Assembly: GCF_963678975.1 (NCBI RefSeq)
Contig: NC_089274.1
Coordinates: 24,837,053-24,901,052, forward strand
Direction of reading: 5' to 3'
Length of the DNA stretch: 64,000 nt
DNA from: Dysidea avara
Taxonomy: Eukaryota > Porifera > Demospongiae > Dictyoceratida > Dysideidae
The notes beneath the pieces were generated by a model. That model did not search any database and was not told the origin of the DNA. It saw only the letters and a program-made list of their open reading frames with translations. The translations under genes were made by a program, and so were the position numbers. Numbering within the stretch: position 1 is the first letter of the stretch; every line of letters begins with the position of its first letter. Positions 27,701 through 38,500 of the stretch are shown here, one piece after another.

Positions 27701-30029
27701 TTCACATTATCACATCCAGCTAGCTGTACATGTGTGCTTGCAATATAAACAATACTACTGAGATGATAAAAGATGATTACACTGCATTGTTACCAAAATT
27801 AATTTAATTAAAAATTTACAATTGGTTTCTACTTGGCCATCATTTTATTTTAATATACAGTGCAAAAAGATGGCCAAGTAGAAACCAATTGTAAATTTTT
27901 AGTTAAATTAATTTTGGTAACAATGCAGTGTAATCATCTTTTATTGTCTCAGTAGTATTGTTTATATTGCAAGCACACATGTACAGCTAGCTGGATGTGA
28001 TAATGTGAAGCATATAGAAAACGAATGCATAAAAGTGCCTATACTGTAAATGCTTTCTTGGCCAGATTTTGATATCATGTCTTTTGGTTGTAGTTACTCC
28101 ATGAACATGTACTTATGCATTCTTGGCCTCGCCTTTTTTTACAGCTGGGCTGTTTTTGGCACAGGTATATATATACTACTCAAGGCAAGGTCTGAGAAAC
28201 ATGCATAAAATACCATATTGTGCATTCTTTGCAATTACCATAATGTATAGTAGGACTAAAATTGCCTCCAGATTCACTCTTGTAACTCATAATTTTCAAA
28301 AATTTCCTGGGGGCATGCCCCCAGACCCCCTAGCTGAAACATGCTATGCATTCTGATTGTACTTACACAATAGAGTGCATGCATGGCAAGCATAAAAGCA
28401 TTGCAAGGTCTTCCTCACCTATTTAAAATTTCTAGCTACGTCCCTGAGTGTACACACACTACTGATTTGTTGTATAAATTAGGCTGAAAACCAGGGAAAG
28501 TTCAGCTGTTATGATCTTTTGGTGTATGTGCATAGTTTTCACCACCCGATGAAGAATTTCTTTCAAAGTTTTCATGAGAAATGGTCTTTAGCCCTCATGT
28601 GGATCCCTAGTGGAAATTGCTGTTTTTAAAATTAATATTACATGTACTAATCTGGGGTCTTTTTTTACAGCTTGGAATCAACAGTTGGTAGCAATTCAAA
28701 TAGAGAGTAAGTGTTTATTTTGCACATGATAATTCTACTTGTACTTATCAGAAGCTTATTCCCTGTTGTGTTTATGCCATCTGTACATGCTGGACATGAG
28801 CTTTTGGTATATACAGTTGCTAGCTGTACTGCACAATATATAAGAATATACTGTTTACTGTGGCTATCATTTTCGGTAGTGTTGCAATCATAAATTATAT
28901 GTAGGGAATTGTTTTATAGAAATAGAAGTAGGTCAAACACATTAGACCAGTATATGCAGAGTGGTCCATGCTTGGACTATAACTATTAATTTGATATGTG
29001 TTTGACACTATATGTAGATGTGGTACATAGCCAAATACACTAGTTAATTTACTTTGAATTGATGTGTAACTCATTGACAAACAGAAATGAATGTATGGTG
29101 TATATTGGTATACACTATAAACACAAGCTACATGTATGTAGCGTGATTGACTCCATGCAATTTGTACCAGCACCTGTTGATCTTCCACTCATTGCATGCT
29201 CAGTTACAGTATATATGCAATATGTTAACATTTATTGACATGATGTGTTTTTTGAACAGTCACTATATATGTAATGCAAAGTGTGGTCTACATGTACATA
29301 CGGTACTGCTCAGATGCAAGTTTGTGCCTGTGACTCACCAAGTCGTGAATTTGTGGACCCTCCTATCAGGTACTTGCATGCTAATTTTGTTGAGAAGAGC
29401 TATTTTATTCATCATGAGTATATCCCTCTCAACAAAATTAATGGTCTGTTCGTTTAAGAGAACAAATCTATACATCCAAATTAACAGTTGCAAGTGATTG
29501 AGTTATTGGTTCTTCATTCTACAAATCGTCATGCAATGCACTGTTCAACTGGAGGTGCAGTAGTGGTTTTGTACATACTGTACTAATAAGGCTGGCAATA
29601 CTTGATGAGCACCTAACACTTGTATGCAAGCACTTGCAGCCCCGTAAACAGTGAGTGACCTCCAACTGGCTGTATTGCCACTAGCACATGTGTCAGAGTG
29701 TGAACTTACATCCAAGCAGTGCTGTATAATTAAATTATGTTATATATGGTTATACATTCATGCATCATTTCTACAGTAACCATTTAGTGAAAAGAAATGG
29801 AACAGTAGATGTTAGTAAGAGAGATACAAAGGAGACAGAGCATCCACAGGAACTTCAGCCTCCTGTCACTTATGACACAGTGTCTCTTCATGAGGAATCC
29901 CCCAGAGATAAGCAATCTGTTGTTGGAGTTGCTAACTCGATCTATGAGGAAGTACCAACTAACACTCATGTTGGATTACCTAACCCATCATATGAAACTC
30001 AATTACCAAGAAAAATTGACCATGCATAA
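15784..30029 (+). CDS. Receptor A: discoidin (DDR-like) two-domain transmembrane receptor with ITIM-like tail
   Basis: Eight exons: 15784-15871, 17808-18139, 21543-21696, 22610-22890, 22943-23093, 23149-23533, 28671-28706, 29777-30029. These give 1680 nt, 559 residues, intron phases 1-0-1-0-1-2-2. Residues 1-28 are a signal peptide ending AVFSAG. Exons 2-3 form a discoidin/F5/8C domain (about 33-188): ITASSFD, QARLSGTGWC, EYLQINFG, LEYAGSDG, then YIRIVPLEW and ELYGC, the DDR-type closing signature. Exons 4-5 form a second divergent discoidin-like domain ending IEIHFYGC. Exon 6 encodes a Thr/Ser-rich stalk and a TM helix (about 410-433) closed by WWKTR. The tail has Y508 (VTYDTV) and Y532 (SIYEEV), both ITIM-like, and Y548 (PSYETQ). 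Known discoidin domains bind collagen, lipids or glycans; the ligand here is unknown. The likely role is a cell-surface receptor signalling through SH2 proteins (inference). Introns 4 and 5 are only 52 and 55 bp; intron 6 is 5.1 kb of repeats. Confidence 0.88.
16843..16866. repeat. AT microsatellite
   Basis: Run of about ten TA units in intron 1 of gene A. Confidence 0.8.
18588..18947. repeat. Foldback (MITE-like) element in gene A intron 2
   Basis: Inverted arms: AAAAACAGCTTGG with CATGTCCATGAAAGTAAAAG on the left, and their complements (CTTTTATTTTCATGGACA, CCAAGCTGTTTTT) on the right. A second inner pair lies around AACTCTAATTAGCTAATTTGG and CCAATTAGAGTT. No coding capacity. Confidence 0.65.
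19162..19390. repeat. Palindromic MITE with TA borders
   Basis: Left arm TACTGCCCAAACGTAACG and right arm CGCTTGGGCAGTA are the ends of inverted arms of about 98 bp that differ at only a few positions; the centre holds a short loop near 19270. Flanking TA on both sides suggests a Tc1/mariner-type TA target. The same arm sequence (GCTAATTAAGG then GCGTGGCA) recurs in the element at 44049-44717. Confidence 0.75.
20096..20365 (-). other. Cys/His-rich open frame, unknown
   Basis: An 89-codon frame in intron 2 of gene A with paired cysteines (FQCKNSCIGH, then YKECNLCGKFH) resembling a small zinc-binding segment. No acceptor or donor structure nor neighbouring exon could be tied to it. It may be a scrap of a transposon-borne zinc-finger protein or chance. 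Confidence 0.2.
20767..20862. repeat. Short tandem repeat (CACTTAGTCACCTGACAT-like)
   Basis: Four imperfect copies of a unit of about 23 bases, CTCACTTAGTC(A/G)CCTGACATA. Confidence 0.7.
21808..22540. repeat. Foldback element in gene A intron 3
   Basis: Imperfect inverted arms of about 300 bp around a centre near 22150. Left landmarks are GTACTTGAATTTTAAAAAG, TAGTGCTGATCTACTCAGCC and AATGAAAGATCCTA. Their complements appear in reverse order on the right (TAGGATCTTTCATTAT, GAGTGGATCAGCACTA, CTTTAAAATTCAAGTAT). An A/T-rich loop with AATAATAAATAA lies in the middle. Confidence 0.7.
23540..24450. repeat. Unclassified repeat block at the start of gene A intron 6
   Basis: Starts within ten bases of the exon 6 donor with GAGGCGTAGCTACAATG and includes GTGAGGCAGTTGCCTCAC, a copy of the CTCTAATAGAGC motif (23767-23779) and a CCCAGACCCCCTGG segment also seen near 28310. 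The equivalent intron of gene B is only 65 bp, so this block was gained in A. Confidence 0.5.
25528..25830. repeat. Dispersed repeat also found near 58930-59130
   Basis: Shares TTATGCACCTA(C/T)CAATGT and a following run of CCCCACCACCTCC-type sequence and GGGGATTTGACAC with the region upstream of gene C. Non-coding, inside intron 6 of gene A. Confidence 0.45.
26529..26926. repeat. MITE with TAA target duplication (PIF/Harbinger-like)
   Basis: Terminal inverted repeats of about 28 bp (GGCCACTCCAAATAAATTCT on the left; its near complement ending GGATTGGCC on the right) are flanked by TAA on both sides. A 3-bp TWA duplication is the PIF/Harbinger hallmark. No transposase inside. The 67-codon frame at 26727-26930 lies within it and is not a gene. 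Confidence 0.65.
27546..28165. repeat. 620-bp near-perfect palindrome in gene A intron 6
   Basis: Arms of about 295 bp are almost exact complements. CCTGTGCCAAAAACAGCCC at the left end pairs with GGGCTGTTTTTGGCACAGG at the right end, and GATGGCCAAGTAGAAACC near the centre pairs with its complement. The loop is about 25 bases. It is likely a young MITE or foldback transposon; the near-identity of the arms indicates a recent origin or homogenisation. Confidence 0.85.
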
Positions 30030-30426
30030 TGATATAGCTGTTCGCCATCTATATGTATACGTATACCTACCCAGCATATAATTAACTTGTATATTAAAAT
30101 GTATCATTTCACATATCATGTACCTCACTATAAACTTAAGTGTTACACAAATTATGTCAGGGATACGTATACTGAGCTAGCTAGGTTTATAGCTTTAATA
30201 TGTACAGCTAAAGGAGCCATTTTGCAGATCGTGAGTTTCCATTTCTGGTTAGTTTAGTTAGCTACCTTCTTAACTTTGAACAATGTAAAACAGCATAAAT
30301 ATAGACTATCATTATAATAATGCGGGTAGCAGACTTTCAATCAAACATACGTCAGCGTTAATGCTCCGGATACTATTCGTAAATGTGGGTGGAGTCGCGC
30401 GAGGTTAAACAAGGAAGAACAGAAGA
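30030..30426 (+). promoter_or_regulatory. 397-bp spacer: 3' end of A and promoter of B
   Basis: An ATTAAA poly(A)-signal variant stands at 30093-30098, 64 bases after the A stop. Bases 30355-30397 (GTTAATGCTCCGGATACTAT and then GTGGGTGGAGTCG) are shared with the 5' flank of gene C (59291-59344) and are the best candidate for a family promoter element. No TATA box is obvious. Confidence 0.5.
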
Positions 30427-32649
30427 ATGACGGGGAACAAAGCGACACGCTTTCTTGTTGAGTTACTGCTTTTTTACGCTGTTGTAGATGTTGTATTTTC
30501 AGCTGGAAGAGGTAATCATTTCACATATCAGGTTTTTATGTACTTAACTGAGATCTTGAATACAACTGACTCGATAGTAGAACACACGACAATTTATATA
30601 GTGATTGAATGCACGTGTTTAGTATACTACCAGATAGGTTTACAAACCGGGCCGTGCAACTGCATTAAACGGACCATGTTTTCATCCGGTGGCACCGGCA
30701 TGGCTGACTCGGAGCAAGAGTAGCTATATATTGAACCGAGGGGCCGGCATTGAACGAGGCCACTGTACAGGGTGGTGATGCCTTAGCTCAGTACTGCATA
30801 GTGAGCTCGAGTGAGATAGTCAGATGGTTCGATCAGCAAGATCATTGTTACAGTGTGCACCATTTTTGGTACCGACAAACTGGAATCCAAACTGACAAAT
30901 TACCTGAAATCCCAAAATGGAATCTGGAATCTTGGTCAAGAGTCCGGGATCTCCTATAAAATGGAATCTCGACAAATCTTTTATAAGTCTGTACCATATT
31001 TATCCATATTAAGCCGGGCTCAAACAAATGCCTGGGCTCAAATAATTCCAGGTACTTTGTCCCAAACTACAGAATACATGCCTGGTCCGTATAGATACCA
31101 GGGTGCCAAAAACTGGGCTTTAATAAATGCCAGAGTCATGTGCTGTACAAGACTCTATATACTGGATAAACACTCATATTTCATTGTTGCAAAGTGAAGA
31201 TTCCAAACTGTAAGTTGATTATATAAGTACTCTCATCACCACTTTGTTCACAATCACCCTTTGCCTCATGTGCTCTAAGAAATAAACACCTGGGTTTGAA
31301 TAGACGCTGGGCTCATTTACACACCGGGTCCAAAATCAGTTATAGGAAATAAACTCCCAGGCTTTTATATGGATAAATATGGTAAATTTCTTGTAAATCA
31401 TACTGTAAATTATCTCGTGTGTTCTTGCAATCAGTTTAGTCTCATGAGCACTGTTGTTATTATTATCAACTTTACCGGTAGAACAGGCACAACTTTATCT
31501 GCATTTCTGGCCTTGCCAGTGATTCAATTAGTCTAGAAGCCATCTGAGTGTGTAAAAGTGTTAATATATGTGTAGCTAGCTATGCAAATTTCAAATTTTA
31601 GATCTAAAATCTTGGTTTCTTTGCAAACAATTGGTGAGATTCGGAATCTTACACATGATATTTGGCTGGTGGCAGACTCCTTGACTTTTGTTGTATATTA
31701 TTATGTAGCTACTTGTCAGTATTACAGTAGAAGGGGTACTCAAAAGAACTAATTCTTCTGGTGGTCACCGCTTCTATTAAAAATTGGCAAGTACGTAAAA
31801 ATGCACCATAATGACCTTGTGTACTAAAAATGGTGCACGGAGGTTTCGGCTTTTTTTGCCCCAAAAAACTGAAAACCAGCTTGGTACAGTATTGGTTAGG
31901 CATACCAAGCCCAAAAATGCCTTCAGAGTGACCTCAAAATTCTTTCAATAAGTTTCTATGGAATATTAACAATTTCCTATTAACTTACTCACTGCCACAA
32001 TCTCATATGACAGAATCAATTATAAACACCTGTAGCATCACTTTCTAAGTGCTCTGTAATTTTTATTAAACGTTTCAGTAGCCCCTGTGCATATCCTGCC
32101 CTTAAGTGAAAGGGAACAGGGATAACTGGACCCTTGCACACTGTTGTGGGTAAAATGACAACTTTTGATGATCAATAATAAGCAGGTTCTTTGCAGTAGT
32201 GATAACACTGCTGATGATGAAGAGAAATAGTAAAGATATAAATTATATAGGTTAGAGTGGTGTGCTGTACGTCTCAAATCAGTGGCCTCGTGCGATAGTA
32301 TATGCAGCGTATGCACATACCGCTTGCTCAAATGCCCGAAAAGTGGACCTAAAGTTACTGTCAACAGTTTAGCGATGTTTATTGTGCTATTATAAACAGT
32401 ACTAAACTGTTAAAATTTTATGTGTGGTTTAATGTAGGCCAATTTTTGCACTCTGAAGGCTTTTGTGGTTATGTAATGATAATTAATTTCCTTGTTCTAT
32501 AGTAAGTAATTTGATACATGTATAGTTTTATATATTGTGTGGTTTATAAGTTATAGGAGTTTAGAAGCAATAGGTTGCAGTGTCTACAAATTTGGCAGTG
32601 AGTGGGTTTAATTAATCAATTGACTGAATTTTTTACTGACTGACAGATG

Positions 32650-32725
<76 letters not shown>

Positions 32726-35529
32726 GCCAAGTAACTAACTGACACTATGGGCTTGAGTTCTTTACTGTTTGATGGTGCTTTGGCCTGAGACATGCATTTT
32801 ATGCCAACTGCAGCAGTTACTTCATTTGCTTCTACCTTATAAATGGAAGATCTAGTTTACTATACCAGAGTATAATATCTATCCATGGAATATTGTATGT
32901 GTGTTGTATGAGAAGTACTTAGAAAAACTGTGTGTGTGCTCTATTAGAATACTACAAAATCTTTTTTATAAATAGATAAGCTAATACCAAACACACACAA
33001 GAGTCACATGATTGAGCTACTCTAATAGAGCAGTCAGCCTCACTGCGATTTGTTGTTGCACTTACAGGTTAAACCACTTAAGCAAACTAGTTAAATTTTC
33101 TTGGGAAGGTAAGTATTGATCTATGAAATTATAAATATTTACTTATAAGCAGACCTAAACTAGAAAGTTTCATTTATAAAGTTGAATTTAAGTGAGGTAA
33201 TCAGCCAAGATAGCAGTGGTTAAGGATGTGGCTGTTAGGTATGGGGATTCCTGGCTTGGACCCTGGTAAATTCTTTTGACATTTTTGTGCACCTATTTTA
33301 CCCTGTGGTGACTGCTCTATTAGGGTATCTTGACCCTATGATTTTACAAATGTTTGATTTTTTGTGTTATAATGCTGTGGCTGTAACTCTATTGTTTTCA
33401 AAAGGAATTAGCCTATGTACACACCAATTTTCAAGTTATTCACATACTTGGTTTACCTTGTAGCTGTGACAGAAGTTTGATCTTTTTTTACGTGTATAAA
33501 CACTCATACCTCCTTGGATATTTATCAGATTCACAGCAAACTTGGTACATGAATTCACCTTTATATGTTCTTCATTTATGCCAAATATTGAGGCAATCTA
33601 GTTACCTGTTTGTGTTATATAGCAATTTTGCAAAGTGTGCAAAATAAATCAAAGACCCTGTAGCCCCCCATGGCTTAAAAGGAAGAAAAGACAAAGAAAT
33701 TTAAACAAAATTTTGAATGCCCATATCTCACAAACGGCTGGTGCAAATTTAGTCAAATTTGCTCTGTGGCCCATTCGACTTGTTACGTAGCTGCATTCTA
33801 AAAAGGAGATTTATAGCATAGCTGAGCTCTCTACAGGGTGATTTGTACCATAAGTACACTCTCTAGAAGGTGACTTGTGACATAACTGAACTCCCTACAA
33901 GGTGACTTGTAAGTTAGCTGACTTTTTTGTAGCTGATCTCTCTACAGGATGACTTGTAACATAGCCGAACTCTCTACGGGTGACTTCTTTGTGGCTGAAC
34001 TCTCTACATAGTGACTTGTTTGTAGCTAAGCTTTCTACAGGTGACTTGTTTTCAGCTGAACTCTTTACAGGATACTGTATAGAACATTCAGCTACTTAAC
34101 AAGCCACACTGTATTGCATCAGTAATTATTAGAACGTCCATCTCAGTGATCTTTACACTTTAATATAAGCAACAAAAAGACGCATGACAATGTGTCATGC
34201 AGCCAAGAAATCCAGTGTGCCACACAATGGGTTTACCGGCATTTTCACGTTTGTATAGCTACATGGCCCCTTCTCCAAAGCACACTATTTTTGTGACTTG
34301 TAATCTAACTGAACTGTAGGGTGACTTGTAAGGGCTTGGACACTCTACAGAATGACTTGTTTGTAGCTGAACTCTCTATCTGCAGGGTGACTTTTAACTT
34401 AGCTGAATTCTGTAGAGTGACTTGTAAAGTAGCTTCAGGATGACTTTTTTTGTAGCTGAACTCTCTACAGGGTGACTTGTTATATAATTGAACTCTGTAC
34501 ATGGTGATTTTAACATGTCTGACTACTTTAGGCATAGCTGACTGCTCTAATAGGGTGGCTGCATTATTAGAGTATCTTGATTGTACACTTGATGATTTTT
34601 GCATTATTACTCAATTCAATTCTTCTAAACCACTGAGAGGTCTTTCCACAATGATTAATCTGATTAATCCACCTATACACTGGTTTTTGACTCACTACTT
34701 TAACTGGTTTGCCTCATAGGCGTGGCAAGTAATCATTTTTAATTGTAAATCAGTTGTGTGAATGTTACACACCATTGACTTTTGTGCTGTATTTTCATGC
34801 CCGATTTCTTCCAAATCACAAAACTGTTTGAGGTTTGATATATAGATAACCTATCCATGTATCAGTTTTCTGCTTCTTTCCATAAGCGGCTTACCTTGTG
34901 GGGGTATTTACATGAATAATCATTTATAACTTCACGAGTGATTATCATATTCATGCAAAATTTGGCATCTTTAAATCCTTCCTATGTATGCCAAATTTCA
35001 AGCAAACCAGATAGTGTATTTGTGTTTTATGGCAATTTTTGTAAGTGTGCAAAAATAAAGGAGAAAAAAATGAGGAAATTAAATGATTTTGAAGGCTCAT
35101 ATCTTGGGAATGCTTACTTATGCATAAATTTGGTATGTAGACTACTGAAGATGGAGGGCATTTCCAAAGCAAAATGGTCTTGTTTCATATCTAGGAACTA
35201 TCTATGCGTTAAAATTGGCTTCCTTAACCTCACAACACACTACCATGTGCCTTGATGAGCTTACGACAGCATAGGACTGTGTATAGCACTGAGTAATACA
35301 CTCATTGCTGACAATTATAATTATAAGAACTGGGCTTTTCCAGCAAAAATATCAATTTCCCTTCATGACAGCTTGGCAGCATTAGTTAGGCGCAGCTAAG
35401 CCCAAATATGTCTTCAGACCAACCCAAAACCCTTCCAAAAGGTTTTTATGGAATTTAAAAATTTTGTATTTAACAGATTTTTATGCTGACTGACTGACTG
35501 ACTCACTAACTAATTATCTAACTAACCAG

Positions 35530-35573
<44 letters not shown>

Positions 35574-38500
35574 ATAACTAACTAAATAACTAACTAACTA
35601 ACTAACTAATCAATTGATTAACTATTTAACTGATACCTCCAGCCAAGCATAACTTGATAATGGATTAGGCTATGGGCTTGATTTCTTCACTGTTCGACAT
35701 TGCTTTGTCCCAAGATATGCCTTTTTGCCAACCGCAGTATGTATGTACAATACATGCATTGTGGACTTGCCTTTGTCCTCCAGTTCTTTATTTTTGCTGA
35801 CAAATGTTGATTCGCGATAGTGGGATGCGGCTTCCTTGTGGCTGTGTTGGCTAATCGCCCATATTTTCCATAGTGACTGGATTGATTGCAGAGATGCTTC
35901 TTACACAGTTCTTCAATTGTAATGCTATGTAATAGGCAAAACATATAGCTGAAAACAAAGCATAATCCCTTCCATAACGTAGTTGATTGTGTGTTCTGAT
36001 GCGAAATTACTTTTGTGGTATTCCTGGTGGTTTTATTGTGGTATGTGCTGATTCATTTATTATAATAATGTTATAAAAAGAGTAAACAAACAAGTAGAAG
36101 GAATTTTAGGGATCAATGAAATAAAAAGTAGTGAAGGTTACCTAAACTTGCAGATATACAAGTAGACATTTAATCATTAATTCAGTCATGGTTACAGACT
36201 GAAGTTTAGGGATTCGATGTCCACTAGTATATCTGTAACCTTTCTTGTTTCACAACTTTTTAGCTATTCCCTTGTTTCACTACTTTTTATTTCTTTGATC
36301 CATAAAATTCCTTCTACTTGTATATGTAAGGATGGTTATATTAAGTGTTTCGATGAGAGATAGTACACAAGCTTTTATTTACATAGTAGTATAGTACTAC
36401 TGCTAGCTACCAAAAGGTTAAGTTACGTGATTTTGCTTCACTTTTAATAAACATGTATATTATACATATCTGTTACAATAGCCACATCATGTATGACACA
36501 GTTGCGAACTCTGGATGTTGAAGATGTGTATCAAGATGTAGTGACTGATGAACGAATAACTGCTTCTTCTTTTGATCCATATTATCCACCACATGAAGCA
36601 AGACTATCAGGACTTGGGTGGTGTGCAGAAAGTGTGTGTACTGCAGCACCAGGCAGACAATACCTACAGATAGACTATGGCAGTGAAGTGGTGCTAGAGG
36701 CAATAGCTATAGACACTAATGATGAAGGATTTTATGTGAATGAGTACATGATTGAATATGCTGGATCAGATGGAGTGATCAATTGTATGGTTGACCCAGT
36801 TACCAATAGCACTGTAAGTATATAACTAGGATCAATACATAAACTGTGTATTGGTGGTATTAGTAGATATGTGTGAGAATTTGCATGTGTAAAGCTAATT
36901 GTGACCGGGTCTGTGAAAACAGAGCATGTGATCCCTGTCACACAAGAGCTCATATCCCAGTAGTGGGATTAAATATCTGTATTCTAAAACCTGTATATAT
37001 TATAAAGCCAAATAATGTTCAGTGCTAAAAGTTGTGCAGTCATAGTAAAATAGTAGGAGTCACAATTTTTTTTAGAAACTTGTGTACCCACAGCCCTACC
37101 TTTGCAGGCCTGGTCACCTATGGTTTACTAACTTATATCAGGAGTTCATAATATATAAAAAATGAACTCTTGCTTATATCATTCTACATTATTATTGCAC
37201 AATTTTATGCTGGCCTATATAAACGAGATAAATGTAAATTTCTTTTATTCACAAATAGTCTGTATAACTACCAGTCGTTTGTAATAGTTGATAGATGTTG
37301 AAGTGCATGCACAAAGAGCTGCAGGGATTACTTGGGTGACTTGATGATACATTATGTTTATAGATCTTCAGAGGTGTGGATATTTGTAGACAGAGGACAG
37401 ATCCAGATGTGAGAAGTTTTATGTATCCAGTCATTGCTCAATATGTGCGTATAATCCCTCTGAGCTGGGAAGGTCCATTTCCTTGTTTAACTGTAGAACT
37501 ATATGGATGTCCGGTACTAGGTAGGTAATGTTATATTATTGTAACTTATAGGCTTTTATAGGCAGTATAGAAGTACAGAAGGTAACTGTATCTAAGCTAG
37601 GTCACTATACACTGGTATGCAGAGCAGTGTTGTAAGTGGGTCAGTGCTGTTGACCCTGTTTGACCCACTGACCTGAACAGTAATCCGGATGGGACTGGGA
37701 TCTGACCCACATGTGACCTGGATTAATTAAAATAGAGGCGTGCCCCAAGAGCTAGATTAAAAGTCCACAAGTTCCACTAGTCAACCCTACATTTTTTTAC
37801 ATTATAAAAAAATTGTCTGCAAGAAGTGAGTAGCTACATATTATCAAGTGGGTGTGGCTCCACATACGTATTATCAAGTGGGTGTGGCTCCACGTACGTA
37901 TTATCAAGTGGGGGTGGCTCCATGTAAGTTTACATGCAGCTTCAGAATTTCCAGAAGTTAGTTACCTACATTTCAAGTAGCAACACGAATCTGGTGATGC
38001 ATGCATGCCCACAAAGCACAGCTGGTACAGTTCCGATAAGTGGGCATAGCTCTACATACCCCGCACAGACAGCAAAACATATTCCTGAATGGTGGGTGTG
38101 GCTTCACGTAAGTTTCTTGAGTGTTTACAACTGCATTTCCATCAATACAATTGAGCTTGTTAACTTATAGTCACACATGATCTCATCCGGGTCAGACCGA
38201 GATATTCAGTGAAGTGGATAAGACCCACTTGAGCCGGACAAAATGTGACCCAAATGACCTGGATAATCCGGATGACCCGGCCCACTTACAATGGTGATGT
38301 AGAGTATGTTGCATAAGTTTAAACTACCAAACTGATAAATTGATGTGGCCTTCCAAAAAAATAATAGGCATCAACTGTAATGATATTATACTGTCACTTA
38401 ATTTACAAGTACAGAAAAATTTGAAATTTTCTACTAGAGTAGGGACCATAACACATCGATAAAAAGTACTGAAACAAGCTGAATTAGGGTATGATATTAT

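Noticed and set aside
29147..29497. 116-codon ORF in intron 7 of gene A
   Set aside because: No splice connection to A and no domain; probably chance.
34305..34604. 99-codon ORF with repeated VTLQ
   Set aside because: Translation of the 30-bp minisatellite.
32650..35610. Regularly spaced repeats considered as CRISPR
   Set aside because: Simple CTAA microsatellites without unique spacers, in a eukaryotic intron.
36473..36703. Minus-strand ORF over receptor B exon 2
   Set aside because: Shadow of the real plus-strand discoidin exon.
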